Positions 6,422 through 14,562 of a stretch of 36,027 nt of DNA are shown here, in pieces (positions within the stretch are counted from its first letter, which is position 1; each line of letters starts with the position of its first letter). Source of the DNA: Bacteroidales bacterium (GTDB taxonomy: Bacteria > Bacteroidota > Bacteroidia > Bacteroidales > GCA-2711565); the NCBI GenBank assembly GCA_028280405.1, contig JANQLW010000008.1:1-36027 (forward strand). The letters are read 5' to 3'. Below the pieces are notes generated by a model that had not been told where the DNA came from, ran no database searches, and saw only the letters and a program-made list of their open reading frames with translations. The position numbers and the translations under genes are program-made.

Positions 6422-8524
6422 ATGGCCGTAATTGGAAAAATCAGACAACGTTCAGGTTTATTAATCGGAATTATTGGTGTTGCATTGGCAGCGTTTGTAT
6501 TAGGAGATATTTCTAAATCTACTTCAAGAGGTCCTGAAAATCTTGGTGAAGTGAATGGTGAAGAAATAACTTATAAGGATTTTGAAACGCAAGTTGAAGA
6601 AAACATCGAATTTGAAAAACAACGTACAGGAAAAAGATCTTTATCAGCTTCTGAATCTTTTTATTTAAGAGAAAGAACCTGGAATAATATGGTAAACCAA
6701 ATTATCATAGATGAAGAAATTGAAAAACTGGGTATAGGTGTATCCACTGATGAATTATCAGAGTTGGTTCATGGAAACAATATTCACCCTATGGTACGTC
6801 AGAATTTCACTGATTCGAATACCGGTGAGTTTAAGCGTGAGGATGTAATCAATTTTATCAATAATTTTGATCAGCTTGACCCGCAAACCAGGCTAGATTG
6901 GTTGCAGTTTGAGAAGTCTATTAAACAAAGCCAAATTGCGCAAAAATATACCAACCTTATCTCTAAAGGTTATTATATGCCGAATAGCTTGGTTGAAGCT
7001 TTTGTTGAAGACAATTCAAAGTATGCAAGTGTTCAACTATTAGCGAAAGACTTTTCCAGTATTCCGGATAGCTTAATTTCCTATACTGAAGCTGATCTAA
7101 AAAACTATTATAAAGAACATAAGGAAGAGTTTAAAATGAATGAAGAAAACAGAAACATTGAATACATTATGTTTGAAATTCTTCCTTCAGCTAAAGATCG
7201 TACTGAAACAACAGCAGAGGTTAATGATATTTATCAAGACTTCCTTAAAGAAGAAAATACCATCAATTTTGTAAACAGAATGTCTGACCAAAGATATGAT
7301 AGTACCTATCTTCCTGAGTCTAGCTTACCGGTTCAATTAGCTGAAAAATTTGTGAGGGGTAAGGTTGGAGATTATGTTGAGCCTTATCTTGACAATGAGG
7401 TTTATTATATGGCTAAATTAATGGACAAGCAATTCAGGCCTGACTCCATGCATGCCCGTCATATCTTAATTAGTTATAAAGGTTCTGCTAATCCGGCTGC
7501 AACCAGGTCAAAAGAAGAAGCTAAACAATTGGCGGATAGTTTACAAAAGGTTTTGACAAAAAACCCTAAGAAATTTGAAGAACTGGCTCTTGAGTTTTCC
7601 AATGACCCTTTGGCAAAACAAGATAAAGGAGAAATTGGTTGGTTTGCCGATGGAAAAATGCTTCCTGAATTTAATAGCGCTGTAATGAAAGCAACTGTTG
7701 GCGATATTTTTCAGGCAGAAACAATGTATGGTTTCCATGTAATTGATACCGACGGTAAAAAAGGTATTTCAATGAAATATCGTGTAGCAATTATTGCCCG
7801 GGCTATAGTAGCTAGTGAAGAAACTTCCCAAGACTATTATACTCAGGCCAGCAGATTTGCTACTGAAAATACCGATTATGCATCCTTTACTGCTAAAGCT
7901 AAAGAATTAGGGTTAAATAAGCGTTCATTCCCTGGAATGAATAGAATGACTAACTTTATTTATGGGGTTAATGAACCAAGAGAGATTATTCGATGGGCAT
8001 TTAATGAAGAAAGACAAGTTGGAGATATTTCTCAAATTTTTGAAATTGATGATAAATATGTTCTGGCAATTCTAACCGGTATTGAACCTGAAGGTTATCG
8101 TTCATTTGATTTCGTTAAAGATTTGCTTGAACTTAAAGTTAAAGGTGAGAAGAAAGCTGAATATTTATTGAATCAGATCAAAGGGTTAAATAATGCTGAT
8201 GCAATTGCCTCTAAGTGGGGCGTTGAGGCACAAGATGTAGAGATAAATTTCACCACTGCAGCAATTAGCTCTTTCGGTAAAGAACCAAAAGTTGTAGGTG
8301 AAATATTTGGGATGAAGGATGGAGAGAGTGCTTCTTATTTAGGTGATAGAGCAGTTTATTACGTAAAACTTAAGGAAATTAAATCTCAAGAAACACCAAA
8401 TAACACAAATATTATAAAAACTCAATTGGAAGGAAATTTTGCAAATAGAGTTTACCAGAATGCGGTAATGAGAGCGTTAGTTAAAATTTCGGATATTGAG
8501 GACAACAGACATTTATTTTATTAA
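6422..8524 (+). CDS. ppiD: PpiD/SurA-like membrane-anchored peptidyl-prolyl isomerase
   Basis: A periplasmic folding factor tethered to the inner membrane, expected to help outer membrane proteins fold after secretion. I start it at ATG 6422 (MAVIGKIRQRSG, 700 aa); the in-frame TTG at 6392 lies inside the promoter box. Residues 11-29 are the N-terminal membrane anchor. A SurA-N-type chaperone region covers about 40-250. One clear parvulin domain is at about 343-445, with HARHILI, the long insertion, FEELALEFSNDPLAKQDKGE and the YGFHVI end. The C-terminal third resembles the second chaperone portion. A canonical terminator follows the stop codon. Confidence 0.92.
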   Translation: MAVIGKIRQRSGLLIGIIGVALAAFVLGDISKSTSRGPENLGEVNGEEITYKDFETQVEENIEFEKQRTGKRSLSASESFYLRERTWNNMVNQIIIDEEIEKLGIGVSTDELSELVHGNNIHPMVRQNFTDSNTGEFKREDVINFINNFDQLDPQTRLDWLQFEKSIKQSQIAQKYTNLISKGYYMPNSLVEAFVEDNSKYASVQLLAKDFSSIPDSLISYTEADLKNYYKEHKEEFKMNEENRNIEYIMFEILPSAKDRTETTAEVNDIYQDFLKEENTINFVNRMSDQRYDSTYLPESSLPVQLAEKFVRGKVGDYVEPYLDNEVYYMAKLMDKQFRPDSMHARHILISYKGSANPAATRSKEEAKQLADSLQKVLTKNPKKFEELALEFSNDPLAKQDKGEIGWFADGKMLPEFNSAVMKATVGDIFQAETMYGFHVIDTDGKKGISMKYRVAIIARAIVASEETSQDYYTQASRFATENTDYASFTAKAKELGLNKRSFPGMNRMTNFIYGVNEPREIIRWAFNEERQVGDISQIFEIDDKYVLAILTGIEPEGYRSFDFVKDLLELKVKGEKKAEYLLNQIKGLNNADAIASKWGVEAQDVEINFTTAAISSFGKEPKVVGEIFGMKDGESASYLGDRAVYYVKLKEIKSQETPNNTNIIKTQLEGNFANRVYQNAVMRALVKISDIEDNRHLFY

Positions 8525-9215
8525 TAGTTTTGTTAAAAGAAGTTTTAAAGGTAAGCCATTCCGGCTTGCCTTTTTTATAGCATTTTAATCTTTCGGATTT
8601 AAAGTTAGCCTTTATGATTTCAAAATAATTATCAATTGGATGATTGAACGATTTAATAGGTACAAATAATTTTTCAATTCTTAAATTTGGTTTGACTACA
8701 AAGAAATATGGTTTAATTAATTTATCAGCAGGTAAATTTAAACTTCCTTGTTTGAAATTATAAATTTCACAGTTAAGATTTGCAACTCGGCTAAATGCAT
8801 AAAAATCCCTAAAGTTTTTATATGAGGCAAGAACGATTGCTTTTTTATTGTCAATTTGACTAAGAAAATCCTTAAGCTTTTCTATTCCTCGATCTATGCA
8901 TGATTCACAATTTACTTCAGGAATTATAAATAGGAGGGTGGGTTTCCTATCCAAAACTGAATGTAGATGCAATACCTGTTTATTAACTGACACTATTTCT
9001 ACATTTTCTAATAATAAGTCATCTGATAAATAGGCTATCTTTAATGTCTCATTTAAACTAAATATATTAGAATTTAGCATATGGTTAATTGAACTAATCT
9101 TCTGATTTTTTTCTATCAGATTCTTTCTATCAAGGATTAAGAAAGCTCCTGTAATTAGTAAAATGAATAATATTAGTAACAGAATATTAATTGTTTTTTT
9201 CCTTTTCATTACCAT
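8481..9215 (-). CDS. membrane-anchored thioredoxin-fold-like protein
   Basis: A 244-aa protein with an N-terminal membrane anchor at about 8-27 and a periplasmic part. The core PTLLFIIPEVNCESCIDRGI (around 93-112) has the beta strand followed by CxxC that marks a thioredoxin-like redoxin fold. The strand KAIVLASYKN follows. The catalytic Trp/Pro neighbours of classical TlpA are missing, so redox activity is uncertain. It overlaps the propeller gene by 7 bp (ATGGTAATG at its start, with the neighbour's TAA inside), indicating coupled translation. Its last 35 or so residues are translated from the ppiD terminator and the final 44 bp of ppiD, so the native C-terminus may have been lost or exchanged. 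Confidence 0.6.
   Translation of the reverse strand: MVMKRKKTINILLLILFILLITGAFLILDRKNLIEKNQKISSINHMLNSNIFSLNETLKIAYLSDDLLLENVEIVSVNKQVLHLHSVLDRKPTLLFIIPEVNCESCIDRGIEKLKDFLSQIDNKKAIVLASYKNFRDFYAFSRVANLNCEIYNFKQGSLNLPADKLIKPYFFVVKPNLRIEKLFVPIKSFNHPIDNYFEIIKANFKSERLKCYKKGKPEWLTFKTSFNKTINKINVCCPQYPKF
8547..8576 (+). terminator. rho-independent terminator of ppiD
   Basis: AAAGGTAAGCC (8547-8557 region) pairs with GGCTTGCCTTT through a five-base loop, followed by TTTTTT. It lies 22 bases after the ppiD stop codon and inside the 3' end of the converging minus-strand gene. Confidence 0.85.
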
Positions 9216-10456
9216 TCTTCTTTAAGGTTAATAAACATCAAAATTGGATTATCCAAATTCTTCAAATCTTCTGTAAGTTTTATTATATCATTCATTTTCC
9301 CTTGTTTTAGATTCTTCCACTCATCTTTGGTAAATGACTTTTCTATGTTATTTATATGCTCCATTAAATCAAAAGGATAAATCATGGTTACTAATTCATT
9401 TTCCTCACTTATCCCTATAGGTGATCCAAAGATTCCATTGTCAAAGTCATTAAGGATTTTTCCAGCACATAAAGTTGATTCAGTATTCTTGTTGTAAAAC
9501 ACACTATTAAGCTTAAATTGGTAAATGTATTGGAAAAAGAAAGAATTATTCGTTTCAAAAATATTAGAAATATTAGACGCGTACTTTTCGTTTATACTAT
9601 TCATTAGTTTCAACTTCTTTTTGGTCCTTTGATTATTTTTTAAATTATAAATTTCTTGAAGTTGTGGAAACAGCTCATCTGGAATTTTGTGTTGGCAAAA
9701 GTTTACGTAATATCTTTTAGAAACACTGGTGTCAGTTAAATGGAAAATTGTATCTGATAAGTAAAGGGTTAAATTATAACCATTATCATATTTTACTAAT
9801 TTATTTGGAAGCGATAATCTATAATTTATTAATTCTTTTCTGATTGGAAGCATTTCTTTTACTGTTTTTAATAAATTATTTCTCACTATAATATTATGAG
9901 TAATAGATTTATTCGGACTTAGGTTGTTATTAAAAAATAGATACTTGCCATTATTTAATTTACCAAAATAGTATCCTAAATAAGAATCAGTAAATTTCTC
10001 TTCTGAGATTAACTTTCCATTAAAATCAAATTTTATAAGTTTTTTATTTCCAATATCCAGTATTTCTATTATTTTATTTATACGATCAATTGTGAAATCC
10101 CTTATATATGCTACTTCTTTGGGTCCCCTTCCAGTTTTATCAATATTACATATAGGGTTCCCATATTGATTAAAAACAACTAAACTTCTTGTTTTATCGT
10201 CTAGAATGAATATCTTTTTATCAAAGAAGATCGCTCTAAAGGGTGAACATATTAAGCTTTTTGAGGAAGTCCCTAATTTAACATATTTGATACCATTTGC
10301 AATCTTACTTAAATTGATATTTTTATTAGAATTATCGGGATTTTCAATTATTATTTCTGAGAAATTTTGAGATAGTTTTTTTTCCTTTTTATCTTTTAAT
10401 TCACAACTAAAAAAGGTTAATGTTGTTGTTAATAGTATTATTATTCGGCTTTTCAT
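9209..10456 (-). CDS. 6-bladed beta-propeller lipoprotein
   Basis: A 415-aa lipoprotein. Residues 1-18 end in TFFSC, a lipobox with Cys18 as the likely lipid site. The body matches the Bacteroidota 6-bladed beta-propeller family (DUF5128-like) with YVKLGTSSKSLI, then KIFILDDKTRSLVVFNQYGNPICNIDKTGRGPKEV, then a D-x-G-x-K-K-L-I-K-F blade at about 135-150. These proteins are frequent in Bacteroidales beside NVEALA peptides and thioredoxin-like proteins. Their ligand is unknown. Codon use is strongly A/T biased compared with the flanking housekeeping genes. It is translationally coupled to the downstream thioredoxin-fold gene. Confidence 0.75.
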   Translation of the reverse strand: MKSRIIILLTTTLTFFSCELKDKKEKKLSQNFSEIIIENPDNSNKNINLSKIANGIKYVKLGTSSKSLICSPFRAIFFDKKIFILDDKTRSLVVFNQYGNPICNIDKTGRGPKEVAYIRDFTIDRINKIIEILDIGNKKLIKFDFNGKLISEEKFTDSYLGYYFGKLNNGKYLFFNNNLSPNKSITHNIIVRNNLLKTVKEMLPIRKELINYRLSLPNKLVKYDNGYNLTLYLSDTIFHLTDTSVSKRYYVNFCQHKIPDELFPQLQEIYNLKNNQRTKKKLKLMNSINEKYASNISNIFETNNSFFFQYIYQFKLNSVFYNKNTESTLCAGKILNDFDNGIFGSPIGISEENELVTMIYPFDLMEHINNIEKSFTKDEWKNLKQGKMNDIIKLTEDLKNLDNPILMFINLKEEW

Positions 10457-10483
10457 TTCTGTGTCTGTTTAGTATTTTTAAGA

Positions 10484-10616
10484 AGTGGCTGTCTAAAAAG
10501 TGTTAAAAAATTGATTTCTAGTCAGGGTGTGAATTGTTAATTGGTTAAATACATGCATTTTATCTTTTGAAGAATTTTGCAAGTAAATTCACACCCTGGC
10601 TTTTTGGGCAACCTCT
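10484..10616. mobile_element. MITE-like element of 133 bp with imperfect terminal inverted repeats
   Basis: The left end AGTGGCTGTCTAAAAAG (10484-10500) matches the reverse complement of the right end, AGAGGTTGCCCAAAAAG, at 13 of 17 positions. Inside lie perfect 13-bp arms CAGGGTGTGAATT (10523-10535) and AATTCACACCCTG (10586-10598). No reading frame is present. GGCTGTCTnAAAAG-like ends resemble termini of some IS1182-type insertion sequences, from memory. A target duplication is not clear. It separates the NVEALA-like gene from the propeller gene. Confidence 0.6.
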
Positions 10617-10640
10617 TTATTTTAAAATATTAAGTAAAAT

Positions 10641-10889
10641 TTAACATGGTTCTTGAGCAGCATAATTACAAGGATCTACATTTTCCCATATACAGCAACG
10701 CATAACCACTTTAAATGTACCTGGACAGATAAAAAAATCCTCTGAGGATTGATGTCCTCTGATTATAACATCATTGACTCGATCGTAAACCCAACCTTCT
10801 GGGATTGGTGGTGGAGGATCTAATGCTTTAACTTTATATGTTGTTGGAAATGCACAAATTACGATAAAAATTAAAATTATTTTTTTCAT
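10641..10889 (-). CDS. small NVEALA-like Cys-rich secreted protein
   Basis: An 82-aa precursor. Residues 1-23 are a Sec-type signal ending in YKVKALD, which resembles the NVEALA motif of Bacteroidales small secreted proteins at the signal/mature boundary. The mature part begins with a run of prolines and contains five cysteines (one at CPG, a CC pair, PCN and a final PC), spaced for disulfide or metal bonds. No enzyme domain. Its neighbours, a DUF1573 lipoprotein and a 6-bladed propeller, are the usual company of NVEALA genes. The function is unknown; a peptide signal, toxin or lipoprotein-bound ligand are all possible. Confidence 0.6.
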   Translation of the reverse strand: MKKIILIFIVICAFPTTYKVKALDPPPPIPEGWVYDRVNDVIIRGHQSSEDFFICPGTFKVVMRCCIWENVDPCNYAAQEPC

Positions 10890-10955
10890 AGGTAGTAAGA
10901 TTTTATTAATAAAAATGTTTTGATATTTTATTTTGTTGAATCTTTATTCTACATT

Positions 10956-11264
10956 TTAATAACCTCCTTTCTTTTTAGAATAGATGATATTATCACAATC
11001 GCATGAACTAGTTATTCGGTAAATAGTTAATGGAAATTTCCCAGTATTAGAAAAACAAAATTTCAGCTTTTTCTTTTCGTTTATAGTTAAGTAATTTAAA
11101 TCATACTCTGTTTGATCAAAGTTTAATATAGTCTTTGCATTAGATTCTAATGGAACATTCAAATCAATATTTTTAGATGTACAACTACTGAAGACAATAA
11201 TTATAGCTTTCCAAAAAAACCAATAATACACTGACTTTTTAAAAATATCTAATACTAAAATCAT
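10956..11264 (-). CDS. DUF1573-type lipoprotein, apparently truncated
   Basis: A 102-aa lipoprotein with hydrophobic residues 13-25 ending in FSSC (lipobox). The DUF1573 pattern follows: FDQTEYDLNYL, then KKLKFCFSNTGKFPLTIYRI and SSCDCD, in place of the usual SCGCT. Full domains continue for 30-40 residues past that cysteine motif with a PGxxxxI and a GxFxK strand; here the frame ends at KKKGGY. I translated the next 60 bases in other frames and saw no continuation, so this is a truncation, not a single frameshift. It leads the accessory cluster. Confidence 0.6.
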   Translation of the reverse strand: MILVLDIFKKSVYYWFFWKAIIIVFSSCTSKNIDLNVPLESNAKTILNFDQTEYDLNYLTINEKKKLKFCFSNTGKFPLTIYRITSSCDCDNIIYSKKKGGY

Positions 11265-11315
11265 TGTAGTATGACTAATTAAACTAGCAAGTGTAGCTTT
11301 TCATCATTTAACTAT

Positions 11316-11337
11316 GTACTAAGGGGAAAGTACTAAG
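11316..11337. promoter_or_regulatory. tandem GTACTAAG direct repeat upstream of the accessory cluster
   Basis: GTACTAAG occurs at 11316-11323 and again at 11330-11337 with GGGAAA between. It lies about 50-75 bases upstream of the DUF1573 gene, where an activator could bind on two half-sites. No protein can be assigned. Confidence 0.35.
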
Positions 11338-11375
11338 TCTAAATATAAATATTTTTTTAATATAGAAAGAAATTA

Positions 11376-12635
11376 TTATAAAATTTCTAATCTACTTGCA
11401 TCTTGCCTGATGAAAATAAACAGGAGAATGGTAAAGGCCCATAAGGAAGATCCTCCATAACTAAAGAATGGCAAAGGAATTCCGATTACAGGCACTAGCC
11501 CAATGGTCATCCCGATATTAATGGTAAAATGAAAGAAAATGATGGATGCCAACCCGTAACCATATATCCTGGCAAACCTGGATCGTTGTCGTTCTGCCAA
11601 GCGTATGATCCGGATAAGGAATAATAAAAACAAGCCCACAACTATAATACTGCCTATAAAGCCCCATTCTTCACCTACGGTACAAAAAATAAAATCAGTA
11701 CTTTGTTCAGGTACAAACTTAAATTTGGTTTGAGTACCGTTTAAAAATCCTTTACCGGCAAATCCTCCACTGCCAATTGCAATCTTTGATTGATTTAGGT
11801 TATAGCCATCCCCTTTGGGGTCATGTTCTTTACCTATAATGATATTGATCCTTTTTTTCTGATGTGGCATCAGGAAATTTTCAAAAGCATAATCCACGCT
11901 ATATATAAAACCTGATGCAGCTATGAATATTATAAACAACCATTTTAAGGATTTTTTTTGTTTACCTATCATAAAGAATACCAGTATCAATAATACCAAT
12001 ATGGCACCCATTACTATGAATTTATTGATGAGTAGGGTAAATACAAACAAAGCAATAGCAATTACTCCAACAACTAATACCTTACCCGATAGTCCTTCTC
12101 TGAATAAAACTAAAATAAAAGCACTGTAAACCAAAGCAGAGCCCATATCACCTTGTAATAAAATCAATACAGCAGGAGTCCCAATCATTAGTCCTAGCCT
12201 GAATATATGTTTGAAGTGGCTTAGGTTTACATTTATTCCTGTCAAATATTTAGCAACTGCTAATGCTGTTGCAAATTTTGCAAATTCGGAAGGTTGTATC
12301 GCTACTCTTCCAAACTGAAACCAGGATTTAGAACCTGCAATTTCAGTACCTATAGCAAGTACTGCCATAAGACTAAATATACTTAAGCCATAAAATATAT
12401 ATGAAAATGCAGAAAAAAACTTACTATCAATGATTAAAACGAAAAAACCAAGTACCAGTGCAGCTAAGATCCATATTAATTGTTTCCCATAACGTTGAGA
12501 AAAATCAAATATACTGCTGTGCGATTCATCAAATACTGCAGAGTAAATATTGATCCAGCCAAAAAACATCATGAGAAGGAATAATAAGATCATACTCCAG
12601 TCAATATTATATAATATGGCTTTACGTTCTCTCAT
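11376..12635 (-). CDS. mrdB: RodA, SEDS peptidoglycan glycosyltransferase
   Basis: Polymerises lipid II into glycan strands for cell elongation, working with PBP2. The 419-aa protein has about ten membrane segments. SEDS signatures are present: the WxxFGRVAIQPSEFAKFA loop near residue 110-125 (with the conserved QPSE), KKRINIIIGKEHDPKGDGYNLNQSKIAIGSGGFAGKGFLNGTQTKFKFVPEQSTDF (catalytic loop 7 with Q-x-T-DFIF), and the C-terminal GIPLPFFSYGGSS. Its ATG directly follows the mrdA stop codon, so the two are one operon. The usual mreBCD genes are not adjacent. Confidence 0.95.
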   Translation of the reverse strand: MRERKAILYNIDWSMILLFLLMMFFGWINIYSAVFDESHSSIFDFSQRYGKQLIWILAALVLGFFVLIIDSKFFSAFSYIFYGLSIFSLMAVLAIGTEIAGSKSWFQFGRVAIQPSEFAKFATALAVAKYLTGINVNLSHFKHIFRLGLMIGTPAVLILLQGDMGSALVYSAFILVLFREGLSGKVLVVGVIAIALFVFTLLINKFIVMGAILVLLILVFFMIGKQKKSLKWLFIIFIAASGFIYSVDYAFENFLMPHQKKRINIIIGKEHDPKGDGYNLNQSKIAIGSGGFAGKGFLNGTQTKFKFVPEQSTDFIFCTVGEEWGFIGSIIVVGLFLLFLIRIIRLAERQRSRFARIYGYGLASIIFFHFTINIGMTIGLVPVIGIPLPFFSYGGSSLWAFTILLFIFIRQDASRLEIL

Positions 12636-14474
12636 TTAATCTTCTTCTGGTATTACATTTAATAAATTTGCTTCTAATATTTTCTTCTCAGTTCTTGTAG
12701 GCTTAAATTCCCGTTGTATGTATTTTCTGATCATTAAAGATGCAATCGGACACGCCCATGTAGACCCATAACCACTATTTTCAACAAGAACAGCAATTGC
12801 AATTTTAGGATTTTCTACCGGGGCAAATGCCATAAAAACAGAATGAGATGCTCCATGAGGGTTTTGTGCTGTGCCGGTTTTTCCGCACATACTAATTCCT
12901 TTTACTCTATGCCATCTGGCAGAACCATGATTTCCTTCATAAACCAGTTTCATTCCATCTATTGCAATTTCAAAATGTTCTTTAGAATATGGGAGGTCTG
13001 TCCTGTTTATGTATTCAGTATTATCTCTTTTATCTTTTCCTTTGGCCTTTACTATATGCGGATCATAATAATAACCTCTGTTTGCAAAAATTGCTGCAAC
13101 ATTAGCCAATTGTAAAGGAGTGAGTTCTATCTCTCCCTGTCCGACTGATAATGATCTCGTAGTTATAGCTTTCCAACCTTTTGGTCCGTAATATCCGTCA
13201 AAATAATGATGCGTAGGTAAATTTCCATCTTTTTGTCCGCTTATGTCTGTTTTTAAGATTTTTCCTACACCAAAGTTTCTTACTTCATTCCCCCAATGAT
13301 CATATGCTTCTTGTACGGTGCTGAACTTATCCTGTTCAATAATAGATTTATAAACTTTCCAGAAATAAGGATTACAAGATTGTTCAATTGCATGAATCAG
13401 GTCAAGTGGTGATTCATGATTATGGCTGCATTTTATAGGTTTTGCATTTTCTCCGGCACAACTATATTTTGTTTTCGTACTAAGCACGCCTTCATTTAAA
13501 CCTATAACTGTACTAATAGGTTTAAAAGTAGAGCCCGGAGGGTATTGGGACATAATTGCCCTGTTGAAGAGTGGATTTAATGTATCTCCACTTAACATAG
13601 AGTAATTCTGACTTCGGATTCTTCCCACGAGAAGGTTTGGATCAAATGATGGAGCAGATACCATTGCAAGAATTTCACCTGTACTGGGTTCAATAGCAAC
13701 AATTCCTCCTCTTTTATTTTGCATTAGTCTTTCGCCATACTCCTGTAAAACCAGATCAATAGTTAAGTGCAAATCTTTTCCGGCTATAGCCAAAGAGTCA
13801 TATTTCCCGTCCATATAACTCCCTTTTTCACGGTTGAATACATCAACCATTTTTATTTTCAATCCTTTTTTACCCCTCAAATCTTTTTCATAGAATTTTT
13901 CAATTCCACTAATTCCGATATAGTCGCCCTGTGTATAATACTCATCTTTTTCCAAATCATTACTGTTTACTTCTCCTATATAGCCTAAAATATGAGCTGC
14001 ATTAGTATGCGGGTATTTTCTGAGTGTACGTGTCTGAACAAAAAATCCGGGAAATTTATAGAGTTGTTCTTCCAAGAAACCATAATCTTCTCTTGAAATT
14101 TGTTCCAGAAAAATACTGGGTTTATATCTGGAATACTTTTTTGCTTTCTGAAATCTTTTGATATAATCTTCGGTACTAATATTTAAAAGCCTGCAAAGTA
14201 ATACAGTATCTATATCTTTTACCTGTCGGGGAATGACCAGTAAATCATAGCAGGCTTCATTAAAAACCAGAAGTTCTCCATAGCGATCATAAATTAATCC
14301 GCGACCGGGGTATTGTGTTACATACCTCAGTACATTGTTTTGGGCAGATAATTTGTATTCATTTTCTACCACTTGCAAGATAAATAAGCGAATTAAAAAA
14401 ATAATGGCAATTGCCACAAATATGGTTTGCACAATGTATTTCCTTGATTTATACTTATTTTGTCTTTCGTGCAC
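12636..14474 (-). CDS. mrdA: penicillin-binding protein 2
   Basis: A class B transpeptidase that cross-links peptidoglycan during elongation as RodA's partner. The 612-aa protein has a short cytoplasmic start, a membrane anchor at about 14-34, a pedestal domain to about 230, and a transpeptidase domain. The active-site motifs are intact: STFK with catalytic Ser315, SCN at 366-368 and KTGT at 532-535. The start is the ATG at 14474. The promoter box at 14522-14529 lies about 48 bases upstream, back to back with that of the acyl-protein synthetase gene. Confidence 0.96.
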   Translation of the reverse strand: MHERQNKYKSRKYIVQTIFVAIAIIFLIRLFILQVVENEYKLSAQNNVLRYVTQYPGRGLIYDRYGELLVFNEACYDLLVIPRQVKDIDTVLLCRLLNISTEDYIKRFQKAKKYSRYKPSIFLEQISREDYGFLEEQLYKFPGFFVQTRTLRKYPHTNAAHILGYIGEVNSNDLEKDEYYTQGDYIGISGIEKFYEKDLRGKKGLKIKMVDVFNREKGSYMDGKYDSLAIAGKDLHLTIDLVLQEYGERLMQNKRGGIVAIEPSTGEILAMVSAPSFDPNLLVGRIRSQNYSMLSGDTLNPLFNRAIMSQYPPGSTFKPISTVIGLNEGVLSTKTKYSCAGENAKPIKCSHNHESPLDLIHAIEQSCNPYFWKVYKSIIEQDKFSTVQEAYDHWGNEVRNFGVGKILKTDISGQKDGNLPTHHYFDGYYGPKGWKAITTRSLSVGQGEIELTPLQLANVAAIFANRGYYYDPHIVKAKGKDKRDNTEYINRTDLPYSKEHFEIAIDGMKLVYEGNHGSARWHRVKGISMCGKTGTAQNPHGASHSVFMAFAPVENPKIAIAVLVENSGYGSTWACPIASLMIRKYIQREFKPTRTEKKILEANLLNVIPEED

Positions 14475-14520
14475 TTCTTTAGAGGAGTTTTTATAATCTA
14501 TTCAAACGAAGTATAAAAAT

Positions 14521-14556
14521 ACAAATTTAAAATACGATACATTTAATTAAATTTGT
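14521..14556. promoter_or_regulatory. symmetrical divergent promoters
   Basis: ACAAATTTAA (14521-14530) and TTAAATTTGT (14547-14556) are perfect inverted copies 16 bases apart. Each contains a TAAATTTG -7 box, one pointing left into mrdA-mrdB (14522-14529) and one right into the LuxE-like gene (14548-14555). The boxes are so close that the two promoters probably compete. Confidence 0.55.
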
Positions 14557-14562
14557 GTAATT

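Noticed and set aside
10971..10990. A strong AAAGGAGG ribosome-site-like sequence followed by ATG on the minus strand near the end of the DUF1573 frame.
   Set aside because: The ATG is followed immediately by TAG, so it opens no gene.
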